A DNA stretch of 64,000 nt from JASBTN01 sp965228805 (GTDB taxonomy: Bacteria; Pseudomonadota; Alphaproteobacteria; Rhodobacterales; Rhodobacteraceae): positions 1,550,001-1,614,000 of the forward strand of contig NZ_CBDDIE010000003.1 in the NCBI RefSeq assembly GCF_965228805.1, in the 5' to 3' direction. Within the stretch, counting starts at the first letter, position 1; each line of letters opens with the position of its first letter. Under the pieces are notes generated by a model. It was not told the DNA's origin, ran no database searches, and was given only the letters and a program-made list of their open reading frames with translations. This document shows positions 1 through 7,531 of this stretch, one piece after another. The translations under genes and the position numbers were made by a program.

Positions 1-267
1 TATGTCCGCGTCCCCGAGATGTGGCGTCTGGCATTACCTGCTTTCGGGAACCACATGCTGTCGTTGGTCAAAGACACGGCCTTGATCTCGATCATCGGGC
101 TGAACGAAACTCTGTTCGTCGCCAAACAAGCCATTGGCACAACAGGTCAACCTTTCACGATGTATATCGTCGTTGGCGCAATTTACCTGGGGTTTTCAAC
201 CGTCATCACCCTAAGCGTTATGGCGCTTGAACACTATGGGTTTCGCCACATGAAGAGGGCAAAATGA
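1..267 (+). CDS. Polar amino-acid ABC transporter permease (C-terminal part)
   Basis: The gene enters from the left edge; 88 codons and the stop are visible and the start is outside the window. The product is an inner-membrane permease of the HisQ/HisM (polar amino acid uptake) family. The visible part begins inside the cytoplasmic coupling loop: the run WRLALPAFGNHMLSLVKDT matches the conserved stretch after the EAA motif, where the permease contacts its ATPase. One long hydrophobic segment and a basic C-terminus follow. Its stop overlaps the next permease start as ATGA, so the two are translationally coupled. The substrate (basic amino acid, opine or similar) cannot be told from this fragment. 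Confidence 0.88.
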   Translation, partial: YVRVPEMWRLALPAFGNHMLSLVKDTALISIIGLNETLFVAKQAIGTTGQPFTMYIVVGAIYLGFSTVITLSVMALEHYGFRHMKRAK

Positions 268-953
268 GTTTTGACCTTTCGATAATCGTGAACGCCTTGC
301 CGCGGATGCTTGGCGGCATCGGCATTACATTCCAGCTGCTGTTTCTTTCTGCGATCCTTGGGTTGATTGTTGCAACAGGTCTGATGCTGATGCGCATAAG
401 CGGTAAGTGGTATCTGAACTACCCTGCCCAGGCCTATATCTATATCTTTCGCGGCACCCCGATCCTGGTGCAGATGTTCATCATCTACTACGGCTTCCCT
501 CAGCTTGACTTTATCCGCGACAGCTTTCTGTGGCCTATTTTCCGGGACCCGTTTGGATGTGTTGTCGTCGCTTTGACCCTAAACTCGGGCGCCTATGCAT
601 CCGAAGTTCTGCGCGGAGGCGTTCTGGGTGTAGATCAGGGCATCAAAGAAGCGGGCGAAGCCTTGGGGCTGTCTGCACGGCAACGCTTTGTCTATCTAGT
701 GTCACCCATCGCCATTCGCCTGTCTCTGCCAGCATATGGCAACGAGTTCATCAGTTTGCTGAAATCGACCGCCCTGGCAAGTACCGTGACATTGATGGAT
801 ATGACCGGAATCGCCCGCACCATCGTTGCTCAGACATATGCCCCATATGAGGTCTTCATCTCGTTGGCCATCGTTTACATGATCCTGACATTCATCATTC
901 AAAAGTCGATCGGCGCGATTGAATACCGGATCAGCGGATATACTCGAAAGTGA
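264..953 (+). CDS. Polar amino-acid ABC transporter permease (HisM type)
   Basis: This 229-residue inner-membrane permease is the second subunit of a HisQMP-type importer. Hydrophobic segments lie at about residues 20-40, 55-75, 95-115 and 185-210. The EAA coupling motif is at about residues 132-160 (EAGEALGLSARQRF, then RLSLPAYGNEF). It starts inside the stop codon of the preceding permease (ATGA) and its own stop is 9 bases before the ATPase start, so the three genes form one operon. No binding-protein gene is visible; it may lie upstream of the window. The family call is firm, the substrate unknown. Confidence 0.92.
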   Translation: MSFDLSIIVNALPRMLGGIGITFQLLFLSAILGLIVATGLMLMRISGKWYLNYPAQAYIYIFRGTPILVQMFIIYYGFPQLDFIRDSFLWPIFRDPFGCVVVALTLNSGAYASEVLRGGVLGVDQGIKEAGEALGLSARQRFVYLVSPIAIRLSLPAYGNEFISLLKSTALASTVTLMDMTGIARTIVAQTYAPYEVFISLAIVYMILTFIIQKSIGAIEYRISGYTRK

Positions 954-961
954 GGCCGAAC

Positions 962-1702
962 ATGTCTTCCACACTTATCCAACTCAACAACGTAGAAAAA
1001 TACTACGGCTCGTTTCATGCTCTGAAAGACATCAACCTAACGGTTGAGAAAGGTGAGCGCATTGTTGTTTGTGGTCCGTCCGGGTCGGGGAAATCCACGC
1101 TGATCCGGTGTATAAACCGGCTGGAAAAACACGATTCAGGTCAGATCGTGATTGACGGCATCGAACTGACCGATGAGTTGAAAAACCTGAATGCAGTGCG
1201 TCGCGAAGTCGGCATGGTATTCCAGAGCTTCAATTTATTCCCTCACATGACCATCCTGAAAAACCTGACCCTGGCGCAAACATTGGTGCGTAAGATGTCC
1301 AAGTCTGAAGCAAAAGATGTTGCGATGCACTTCCTCGAAAAAGTGAAGATCGCCGAGCAAGCTGAAAAATACCCGATTCAGCTGTCCGGAGGACAGCAGC
1401 AACGGGTGGCGATTGCGCGTGCGCTTTGCATGAAACCAGAAGTTATCCTGTTTGATGAACCGACATCGGCCTTGGATCCTGAAATGATCAATGAGGTTCT
1501 GGAAGTGATGGTTGATCTCGCAAAAGAGGGCATGACGATGATCTGCGTCACGCATGAAATGGGGTTTGCACGCGCCGTTGCAGACAGGGTTGTGTTCATG
1601 GACAGTGGAGAAATTGTTGAGATGGCCGAGCCTGCTGAATTCTTCGAAATGCCCAAAAGCGATAGGACAAAAGCTTTCCTCAGTCAGATTATCGGCCATT
1701 GA
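962..1702 (+). CDS. Polar amino-acid ABC transporter ATP-binding protein
   Basis: This 246-residue protein is the ATPase of the importer encoded just upstream and belongs to the GlnQ/HisP family. It has Walker A GPSGSGKST at about residue 36, the Q-loop region MVFQSFNLFPH, the signature LSGGQQQR, Walker B VILFDEPTSALDP and the switch histidine in CVTHEMGFA. I chose the ATG at 962 because homologues start close to the first beta strand; an in-frame GTG at 950 would add four residues. An IS30-type element begins about 20 bases after the stop, so any native downstream gene or terminator has been separated from the operon. Confidence 0.93.
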   Translation: MSSTLIQLNNVEKYYGSFHALKDINLTVEKGERIVVCGPSGSGKSTLIRCINRLEKHDSGQIVIDGIELTDELKNLNAVRREVGMVFQSFNLFPHMTILKNLTLAQTLVRKMSKSEAKDVAMHFLEKVKIAEQAEKYPIQLSGGQQQRVAIARALCMKPEVILFDEPTSALDPEMINEVLEVMVDLAKEGMTMICVTHEMGFARAVADRVVFMDSGEIVEMAEPAEFFEMPKSDRTKAFLSQIIGH

Positions 1703-1723
1703 ACCTGTTTCAAGGCACATTCT

Positions 1724-2793
1724 AAACTGGGAAGCGACTTTTCCTCTATCCTACTGGAAAGTCAGGAGAACAGTTTATGAAACGAACCGAGCTAAATCTA
1801 GCCGAACGGCGCAAAATCGAGGACCTTTTGCATAGGAAGGTAAAAGTCGCCGAGATTGCGCGCCAGATCAATCGCCACCGTGCGACTGTCTATCGTGAGA
1901 TCAAACGCAATTTCTTCAAGGATGAAGAGTTGCCTCAGCTCAATGGCTACTACGGGATGCTTGCCCAGAAATCGGCGGCTGATCGCCGTGCAAGACGTCG
2001 CAAACTGGTGCGTATTCCTGAACTCCGGGAAGCTGTGATAGGACGGCTCCAAGAAGGTTGGTCACCGGAACAGATTGCAGGTCGTCTAAAGCTTGAAGGT
2101 CATGCAACGACCGTCAGTCATGAGACGATTTACGCCTATGTCTACAGCCCAGACGGTCAATCACAGGCGTTGGCACGTTACCTTCCAGAACGGCGGAAGA
2201 AGCGAAAACCGCGCTATTCTCGCACACCTCGCGGCATGATGTTCCCGCTTGAAAGATCGATCCACAACAGGCCTGAGTACATAAAAGAACGTTCAACTTT
2301 TGGGGAATGGGAAGGTGATCTTATGATTTTCCGGCAAGAGCACGGGAAAGCAAACGTCGCATCGTTGGTCGAACGGAAGACCCGCTTTGCAGTCTTGTTC
2401 CGCAACAATGATCGCAGTTCGAAACACTTCATGGCGAAACTCATGAACGTAATGGAACCCCTGCCCCAGATCGCGCGCCAGTCTATTACTTTTGATCGCG
2501 GAATTGAGTTCTCGGGATGGCGAAAGCTGGAATCAGGAATTGGAACGAGCGCCTGGTTCTGTGATCCGCAGGCCCCATGGCAAAAAGGCTCGGTTGAGAA
2601 CCTGAACAAACGGGCTCGAAGGTATTTGCCGCGCGATACCCCGATCGCGGCGCTCTCAAATCGCGACATGAAGGCGATTTGTGACCGCCTGAACGGAACA
2701 CCAAGGAAATGTCTTGGGTGGCGAACGCCAACAGAAGCATTCACCGAAGAACTGAGAAAACTTGGATAACAAGAAATGTCGCAACCTAACTTG
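1724..2793. mobile_element. IS30-family insertion sequence (ends approximate)
   Basis: The element consists of one transposase gene between imperfect inverted ends. The left end (1724-1742, containing gcgactttt) pairs with the right end (2774-2793, whose complement contains gcgacattt) with several mismatches. I cannot see a clear target duplication, so the ends could be off by a few bases. It lies directly behind the amino-acid transporter operon. Confidence 0.75.
1777..2769 (+). CDS. IS30-family transposase
   Basis: This 330-residue DDE transposase looks complete. The N-terminus (residues 5-45, LNLAERRKIEDLL then ARQINRHRATVYREIKRN) is the helix-turn-helix typical of IS30, similar to a resolvase HTH. 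The catalytic acidic residues sit in FGEWEGDLM (about residue 180), ITFDRGIEFS (about 235) and KGSVENLNKRARRYLP (about 275), matching the IS30 DDE core. A Shine-Dalgarno sequence (caggag) precedes the ATG. There is no frameshift, so the element may be active. Confidence 0.95.
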   Translation: MKRTELNLAERRKIEDLLHRKVKVAEIARQINRHRATVYREIKRNFFKDEELPQLNGYYGMLAQKSAADRRARRRKLVRIPELREAVIGRLQEGWSPEQIAGRLKLEGHATTVSHETIYAYVYSPDGQSQALARYLPERRKKRKPRYSRTPRGMMFPLERSIHNRPEYIKERSTFGEWEGDLMIFRQEHGKANVASLVERKTRFAVLFRNNDRSSKHFMAKLMNVMEPLPQIARQSITFDRGIEFSGWRKLESGIGTSAWFCDPQAPWQKGSVENLNKRARRYLPRDTPIAALSNRDMKAICDRLNGTPRKCLGWRTPTEAFTEELRKLG

Positions 2794-3755
2794 AGTTCAC
2801 ACAAAAAGAGGAGTTCGGTGAATAGCGGACTGAGGTAGCGTCGTAACAAAAGTGAAATTGCCCGCACACCGGAGATTTTCACCTTCAAGCTCGCTGCCTG
2901 AGGCAACCATAACCAGTCTTTCTGATGCGCTCCAATTGGCGGAAATTCGGGAGCACGGAAATTTTAAGTTTCTCAACAACATCTGCAAGTAGCTGCCATT
3001 TGATCAAGGAATAGTGAATAACAGCTTCCCCCCGATTGAGTTCGTATGGCCTTCAGTCCAGCACCATTTAAGTTTGCCAGCCCCAGCCTGAAATCAAACG
3101 GCCTCGGATTGGATCCGAGGCCGTTTTCTACATTTGTAGGACAAGATGACCTTTTGAAACTTTTAGGTTATGTCGGGCGACGCACCACAAACAACTGTGG
3201 CGCTCCATCTGACATTACCTATCCACACATGAAAAACCCTTTTAATTCAGTCACTCATATCACGGCGACACGGTATACTGACCAAAAATTTCGTAATGAA
3301 CTACCTTCTTTTTATGGAGCGACCGATTGCCTCGTCGTACCCCACAAAATGCAAATCCCCACTCAGTTGCTCTAGAGACCGAACCGACAATCTGAGTAGA
3401 ACGCCTTATCAATGATCCGGCGAGCCGCCGTTCGACGAAACATTTCTAATAGTCAGCTGCGCGGACTAAGCGGCCTTTTGCATCCGCGACTAGTGCTGAC
3501 GCAGCATGTTGTTGCAGCTGCGGTACACCCAACTTGCCATCGCAGCCGAAGTCGCGGTACCGGTCATTCATAGCCATGATAGTGCCCGGATCTCAAACCA
3601 TCTTCATACCCATTCAGCCAGTGCTTGCGCAAAAAGCTATCGAATTTACCGCGAGGATGAAAAACCAACACTCAATCACAAGCCGGTGTTTGACCCCGAA
3701 TGGCATGCGTTCAGCCCGCCAAACCCTGTCTCAAACGAACCGGTATCTACGGCTG
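2794..3755. other. About 960 bases without a convincing gene
   Basis: Short open frames occur on both strands but none has a ribosome site, a recognisable domain or a credible composition. The only clear structure is the terminator-like hairpin near 3096-3130. The stretch is relatively AT-rich and lies between an insertion sequence and the end of a catabolic operon, so it is probably decayed DNA left by past insertions. I recognise no remnant protein in it. Confidence 0.6.
3096..3130 (+). terminator. Rho-independent terminator-like hairpin
   Basis: A perfect 13-bp stem (aaacggcctcgga, 3096-3108, with tccgaggccgttt, 3114-3126) encloses a 5-base loop and is followed by a short T-rich tail. The gene it served is not recognisable on the plus strand, which suggests that its gene was lost upstream. 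Confidence 0.65.
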
Positions 3756-4625
3756 TCACTGTTGAACGACTTCCGGGGCAACATATGGCGCGCGCCGGTC
3801 CCGTGCGACGGTAATGCGATTCATCTGCCGATGCGCGGGAAAGTGATCCCCGACCGCATAATGCTGGGTCGCAAAATTGTCCCGCATGACCACGGTACCG
3901 GGGCGCCATTTGACCCGCACCTGAAAGTCGGGCTTGTCGATCAACTCATAGATCTGCTTAAGCACAGCGCGGCTTTCATCCGGCTCCAATCCGGTAATCC
4001 GCAAGGTATAAGATACATTGGCATAGATCAGCGGCCGCCCGGTGGCCGGGTGCGGCATGATCAGTTTGTGCAACACCTCGTTGCCCTGTTCCGCGCCCCA
4101 GTTTTCCAGCGTCTCAGCCCGGTCGCCGTCCTTGCCGTTGTCCAGCCGAGTGTCATAGCCTGCGCGGATGTCATGCACCGCATAGGCGTCTTTCAACTTT
4201 GCGCGCAGGTCTTCGGGCAGCGCGTCATGCACCGCATACATCGAACACCACAGCGTATCGCCCCCCACAGGCGGGATCACACGCCCGTGCAGGATACAGC
4301 CAAAGGGCGGCTCTTTCATCGCGCTCATGTCGCTGTGCCATTCGGCGTTTTCCGGTTTGCTTTCGGCAGTGTCCTCGATGATGGCGATGGGCGGATGGCC
4401 ATCGACAGACCGGTAGAACGGATGCACCGGCATGATCGGGCCGAGGCTGGCGGCCAGCGCAGTTTGCGCTTCGGGCGTGATATGTGCGTCGCGAAACACC
4501 AGCATCTGATGTTCCATTAACCCGTCATAGATCGCCTGTGCGGTGGCATCGGTTAACGGCGCGTTCAGGTCGACATCGTTGACTTCGGCACCGATATGGC
4601 CTGTTAGTTTGGTGAATGTGACCAT
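3756..4625 (-). CDS. TauD/TfdA-family Fe(II)/2-oxoglutarate dioxygenase
   Basis: This 289-residue protein belongs to the TauD/TfdA family, which hydroxylates small molecules using Fe(II), O2 and 2-oxoglutarate. The iron triad is visible: H97 and D99 in EWHSDMSA and H255 in FATQHYAVGDH; an arginine in RQMNRIT (about 266-270) would hold the co-substrate. The ATG has a strong site (aggaggt). It is the last gene of the minus-strand operon, 24 bases behind the aldolase, so it probably acts in the same pathway for an N-methylated compound. It is a separate, intact enzyme from the frameshifted TauD-like gene at 5416-6455, which uses an HxE triad. The substrate is unknown. Confidence 0.88.
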   Translation of the reverse strand: MVTFTKLTGHIGAEVNDVDLNAPLTDATAQAIYDGLMEHQMLVFRDAHITPEAQTALAASLGPIMPVHPFYRSVDGHPPIAIIEDTAESKPENAEWHSDMSAMKEPPFGCILHGRVIPPVGGDTLWCSMYAVHDALPEDLRAKLKDAYAVHDIRAGYDTRLDNGKDGDRAETLENWGAEQGNEVLHKLIMPHPATGRPLIYANVSYTLRITGLEPDESRAVLKQIYELIDKPDFQVRVKWRPGTVVMRDNFATQHYAVGDHFPAHRQMNRITVARDRRAPYVAPEVVQQ

Positions 4626-4649
4626 CGTGACCTCCTGTTCGATGCGGAA

Positions 4650-5393
4650 TCAGAACGACTTGTAATCGGCATATTTCTCGTCGATCAGCCGGGTGATCGC
4701 GGCCCATTCCATGCCCCGGTTGGGCTGAGGACCGGGATTGCCCCAGTGATGCGTATGTTGGATCACCGCATCGCTGGGCTGCACGGTTTTCACCCCCGCA
4801 GACAGCACATCCACCTGCGCCTTGCAGGCGTTCTCAAGCGTATAGAGGTAATAGAAACACTCGCCTGCGTCGCGCCCCACAGTCAGCAGACCGTGGTTGA
4901 GCATGATCATCGCGTATTTGTCACCCAGATCGGCACCCAGCTTTTCGCACTCGCTCTCGGATGCGGTGGCGTCGTCATATTCATGATAACAGACCTGCCC
5001 TCCGATCTCATTCGCCTGCTGACTGAGCGGTAGCAGCCCGCAGTCCATGGCTGAAACGGCAATACCTGCGCGGGTGTGGCTATGGGCGGCGAAGTTGATT
5101 TCGGGCCGGTGTTTCAGAACGGCCGTGTGGATTTCATGGCCTGCGTCATTCACCGGATAGTCGCCCGCAACAACCTCACCCTCCATCGTGACCTTGATCA
5201 GGTTGCCTGCCGTCACCTCGTGAAACAGCAGCCCATAGGGGTTGATCAGGTAATTGTTTGGCTCTCCCGGCACGCGGGCCGAGATATGGGTGTAGATGAA
5301 ATCGGTCCAGCCATAATGGACGAAACAGCGATAAAGCCGGGCCAGATCCAGCCGCGCCTGCCGTTCGCCATCGCTCATGTTGGAGTGGGGCAT
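4650..5393 (-). CDS. Class II aldolase/adducin family protein
   Basis: This 247-residue protein belongs to the zinc-dependent class II aldolase/adducin family (fuculose-phosphate aldolase-like), whose members cleave or decarboxylate beta-hydroxy compounds. Metal-binding histidines are visible in FAAHSHTRAG and in MLNHGLL, and the N-terminus has the usual RLDLARLYRCFVHYGW and YTHISAR stretches. The start is the ATG at 5393, preceded by a good site (aaaggaaa). In the raw frame this gene is continuous with the upstream TauD-like gene; that fusion is produced by a frameshift (see 5416-6455) and is not a natural two-domain protein. It probably cleaves a hydroxylated intermediate of the operon's pathway. 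Confidence 0.88.
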   Translation of the reverse strand: MPHSNMSDGERQARLDLARLYRCFVHYGWTDFIYTHISARVPGEPNNYLINPYGLLFHEVTAGNLIKVTMEGEVVAGDYPVNDAGHEIHTAVLKHRPEINFAAHSHTRAGIAVSAMDCGLLPLSQQANEIGGQVCYHEYDDATASESECEKLGADLGDKYAMIMLNHGLLTVGRDAGECFYYLYTLENACKAQVDVLSAGVKTVQPSDAVIQHTHHWGNPGPQPNRGMEWAAITRLIDEKYADYKSF

Positions 5394-5415
5394 TGGGTTT
5401 CCTTTCCGGTGCGGC

Positions 5416-6455
5416 CTAGACGCCCAGACAGACGTAATGTTTGCGGGTGCCGGAATAATGCATCGACCGTGTTGAAAGAGGTTGTTGTCCAGCAGAACCA
5501 GATCACCGGGTTCCATCTTCAGCACTTGCGTGGTGCGCCAGATCGCACCGCGGATTTGCAGGACCGTTTCCATCGGGATCGGTTCGCCATCCCCAAAGGT
5601 GGAGTTGCCCTGAATTTCATCCTCTTTCAGGCCGTGCTCCCAATAGACATCGTTTTGCGTCCAGAACGAGGAGTGCATTTCCGACATCTGGTTCAGCCAG
5701 ACCTCTTTGCCCTTATACTCCTGAAACACCTTAGCCCGGTGCCAGGTTGTCATCGACCCGTTCGGCCCCCAGTCGTAATTGATGCCATGCCTGGCCAGAT
5801 AGGCCTCAGCCTCGTCCTTGTTCGCGACACCCAGAGATTGCTTCCAGCCGACGACCTGCGCGGTGTTTTCTTGCGGATACCAGCGATAGTACCGGATGTC
5901 GCGGCGGCGGGCTTCCTCGACGATCGCGGGGGCCAGTTCACCGGGGGTCAGGCGGTTGTCGTTGACCGGCACCTCGCCCCCCTCTTCGGCGGCTTTTTGG
6001 CAGTAAAACATGATATAGGTCGGGCCGCCGGGCATATAAGCCATTTCATTATGGGGCGAGAGCGTCACGCCGGGCGGCTCGAAGCTGGTGACGTTGACGT
6101 TGTTTTCCTGCTTGTCCCGCACCGCGTTACCGCCGGTGTAATCATGCGGCTTCAGCCCCATTCGCGCGCAAAACGCGCCGAATTCGTCCTGAGATGTGAT
6201 CGGCACGTCCTTGAACAGGATCGCCGGATGCGCGTCGATCTCACGCCGCATCAGGTTGCCCGCACTGGCGGCCAGCGCCTCCAAGCTGTGGCCTGCGCTG
6301 TCGGGGCGCACCCGAAACAACGCGTTGCCAATATGCGGGATGCTTTCGGGAAAGGCCGGGTGGTCCGAGCCGGGCAACCCCCGGATGCCCCGGATCGGCA
6401 CCCGTGGCAGATGGGACGTGTCGGGTTGAAACTGATGCCATGTTACGTCTGTCAT
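5416..6455 (-). pseudogene. TauD-like dioxygenase with a one-base frameshift near its C-terminus
   Basis: The gene encodes a TauD/TfdA-like Fe(II)/2-oxoglutarate oxygenase of about 346 residues. The proximal iron ligands form an HxE pair (H135, E137 in LSPHNEMAY) in place of the usual HxD. The distal histidine is in LFQHGR at about 329. Just after HGR the frame slips near 5461-5462. Restoring one missing base gives HYSGTRKHYVCLGV and a TAG at 5416-5418, a typical TauD ending. Without it the frame runs on into the aldolase at 5393. The break could be a real recent mutation or a sequencing error. The ATG at 6455 has a strong gaggagg site and overlaps the preceding stop (ATGA). Confidence 0.85.
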
Positions 6456-7531
6456 TGGCCATCCTCCTCGGCTGGAAACAGGGTTTCGGGTATTGTCCCC
6501 AGCCCGGGGCCGGGGCCTGCGCAAACGCGACCCGGGGCTGGGCGCGCGATCATGGACCGATCTGTGTCGATCGGGTCGGTGAGGTCGATGGAAGAGATCA
6601 GCATGGCGGGCGGCGTTCCAACCGCCAGATGCAGCGCCCCGGCACCGGCCACCTGACCGGCCCACCAGCCATCGATGCGCACCTTGATCGCCGCCGCCGC
6701 ACAGGCATCGCGCACCGTGCGCCCAACGCTGAGCCCTCCGATAGAGTCAGATTTGATCACCAGCGCCGCCGCTGCGCGATCCTGAATGGCACGCATATAG
6801 GTGGGCAGGTCCTTCAGGCACTGGTCCAGCATCACCGATGCGTCAATGCCGCGCGCCACAGCCAGCCCGTCGTCGTATTCGTCACAGGGTTCCTCCCACA
6901 TCACGCGGGGGTCATTGATTTCTGGCAGTGCGCGGATAGCGTCGTCGGGCTTCAGCGCGCCGTTAAAATCGGCCAGCAGCCTCTGATCGGGGCGCATCGC
7001 CCCCAGTACAGCGCGCACGCGGGTCAGATCATTGTCGAGCGTGTCTGACCCAAGCTTGGCTTGAACCACATCGAAACTTTGGCTCTGGGCGCGCACGATC
7101 TCAGCCATGACCTCGGGCGCTTCGCAAGAAAGCGAGAGGTATTCGGGGCAATCCGCCGCCCTCGCACCGCCCAGCAAACTCGACACCGGCAGGCCAAGCG
7201 CGCGGCCCATCATGTCGAGCATCGCCAGATCTATTCCGGCCACCACGTATTGCAGTCGCTTTTCACCGTCGCGCCATATTGCCAGCAGGGCTGGGAGGTC
7301 GGCCAAGTCGATACCTTGGAGAGCTGGGAGACAGTCATCCTCCAGCGCTTCGATCTCCGCCACGCTCCAGGTGGGCGGGCGGACGAATTCGCCGACCCCC
7401 ACAGTGCCGTCATCCGCCGTCAGGCGCAGCAAACGGTGATAAAGCACAGTCTGACGGCCCATCGACATGGCATAGCCGTCGCCTTTGAAGCGCGGTTCCA
7501 GCGGGAGGGTTTCGACGCGGTCGATCTTCAT
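6452..7531 (-). CDS. Mandelate racemase / muconate lactonizing enzyme family protein
   Basis: This 359-residue enolase-superfamily enzyme has an N-terminal capping domain (about 1-115) and a (beta/alpha)7-beta barrel. Metal ligands appear to be D188 (LLADFNG), E213 or E214 (MWEEP) and D236 (VMLDQ). Lysines K159 (QAKLG) and K260 (VIKSDSIGG) sit where the acid-base pair is found in the MLE subgroup. The usual KxK has become KxG here. Related enzymes in amine catabolism epimerise or dehydrate N-methylated prolines, but this sequence is not close enough for me to name a substrate. It overlaps both neighbours by ATGA, so it is tightly coupled to the operon. Confidence 0.88.
   Translation of the reverse strand: MKIDRVETLPLEPRFKGDGYAMSMGRQTVLYHRLLRLTADDGTVGVGEFVRPPTWSVAEIEALEDDCLPALQGIDLADLPALLAIWRDGEKRLQYVVAGIDLAMLDMMGRALGLPVSSLLGGARAADCPEYLSLSCEAPEVMAEIVRAQSQSFDVVQAKLGSDTLDNDLTRVRAVLGAMRPDQRLLADFNGALKPDDAIRALPEINDPRVMWEEPCDEYDDGLAVARGIDASVMLDQCLKDLPTYMRAIQDRAAAALVIKSDSIGGLSVGRTVRDACAAAAIKVRIDGWWAGQVAGAGALHLAVGTPPAMLISSIDLTDPIDTDRSMIARPAPGRVCAGPGPGLGTIPETLFPAEEDGQ

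Noticed and set aside
3046..3375. 109-codon frame after the insertion sequence
   Set aside because: It runs through a terminator hairpin, has no ribosome site and resembles no protein.
5076..6656. 526-codon open frame on the plus strand
   Set aside because: It is the antisense shadow of the aldolase and TauD genes, caused by high GC; no domain or ribosome site.
4650..6665. One continuous TauD-aldolase fusion protein
   Set aside because: The TauD ending and stop are restored by one base, and the aldolase has its own ATG and ribosome site; the fusion comes from a frameshift.
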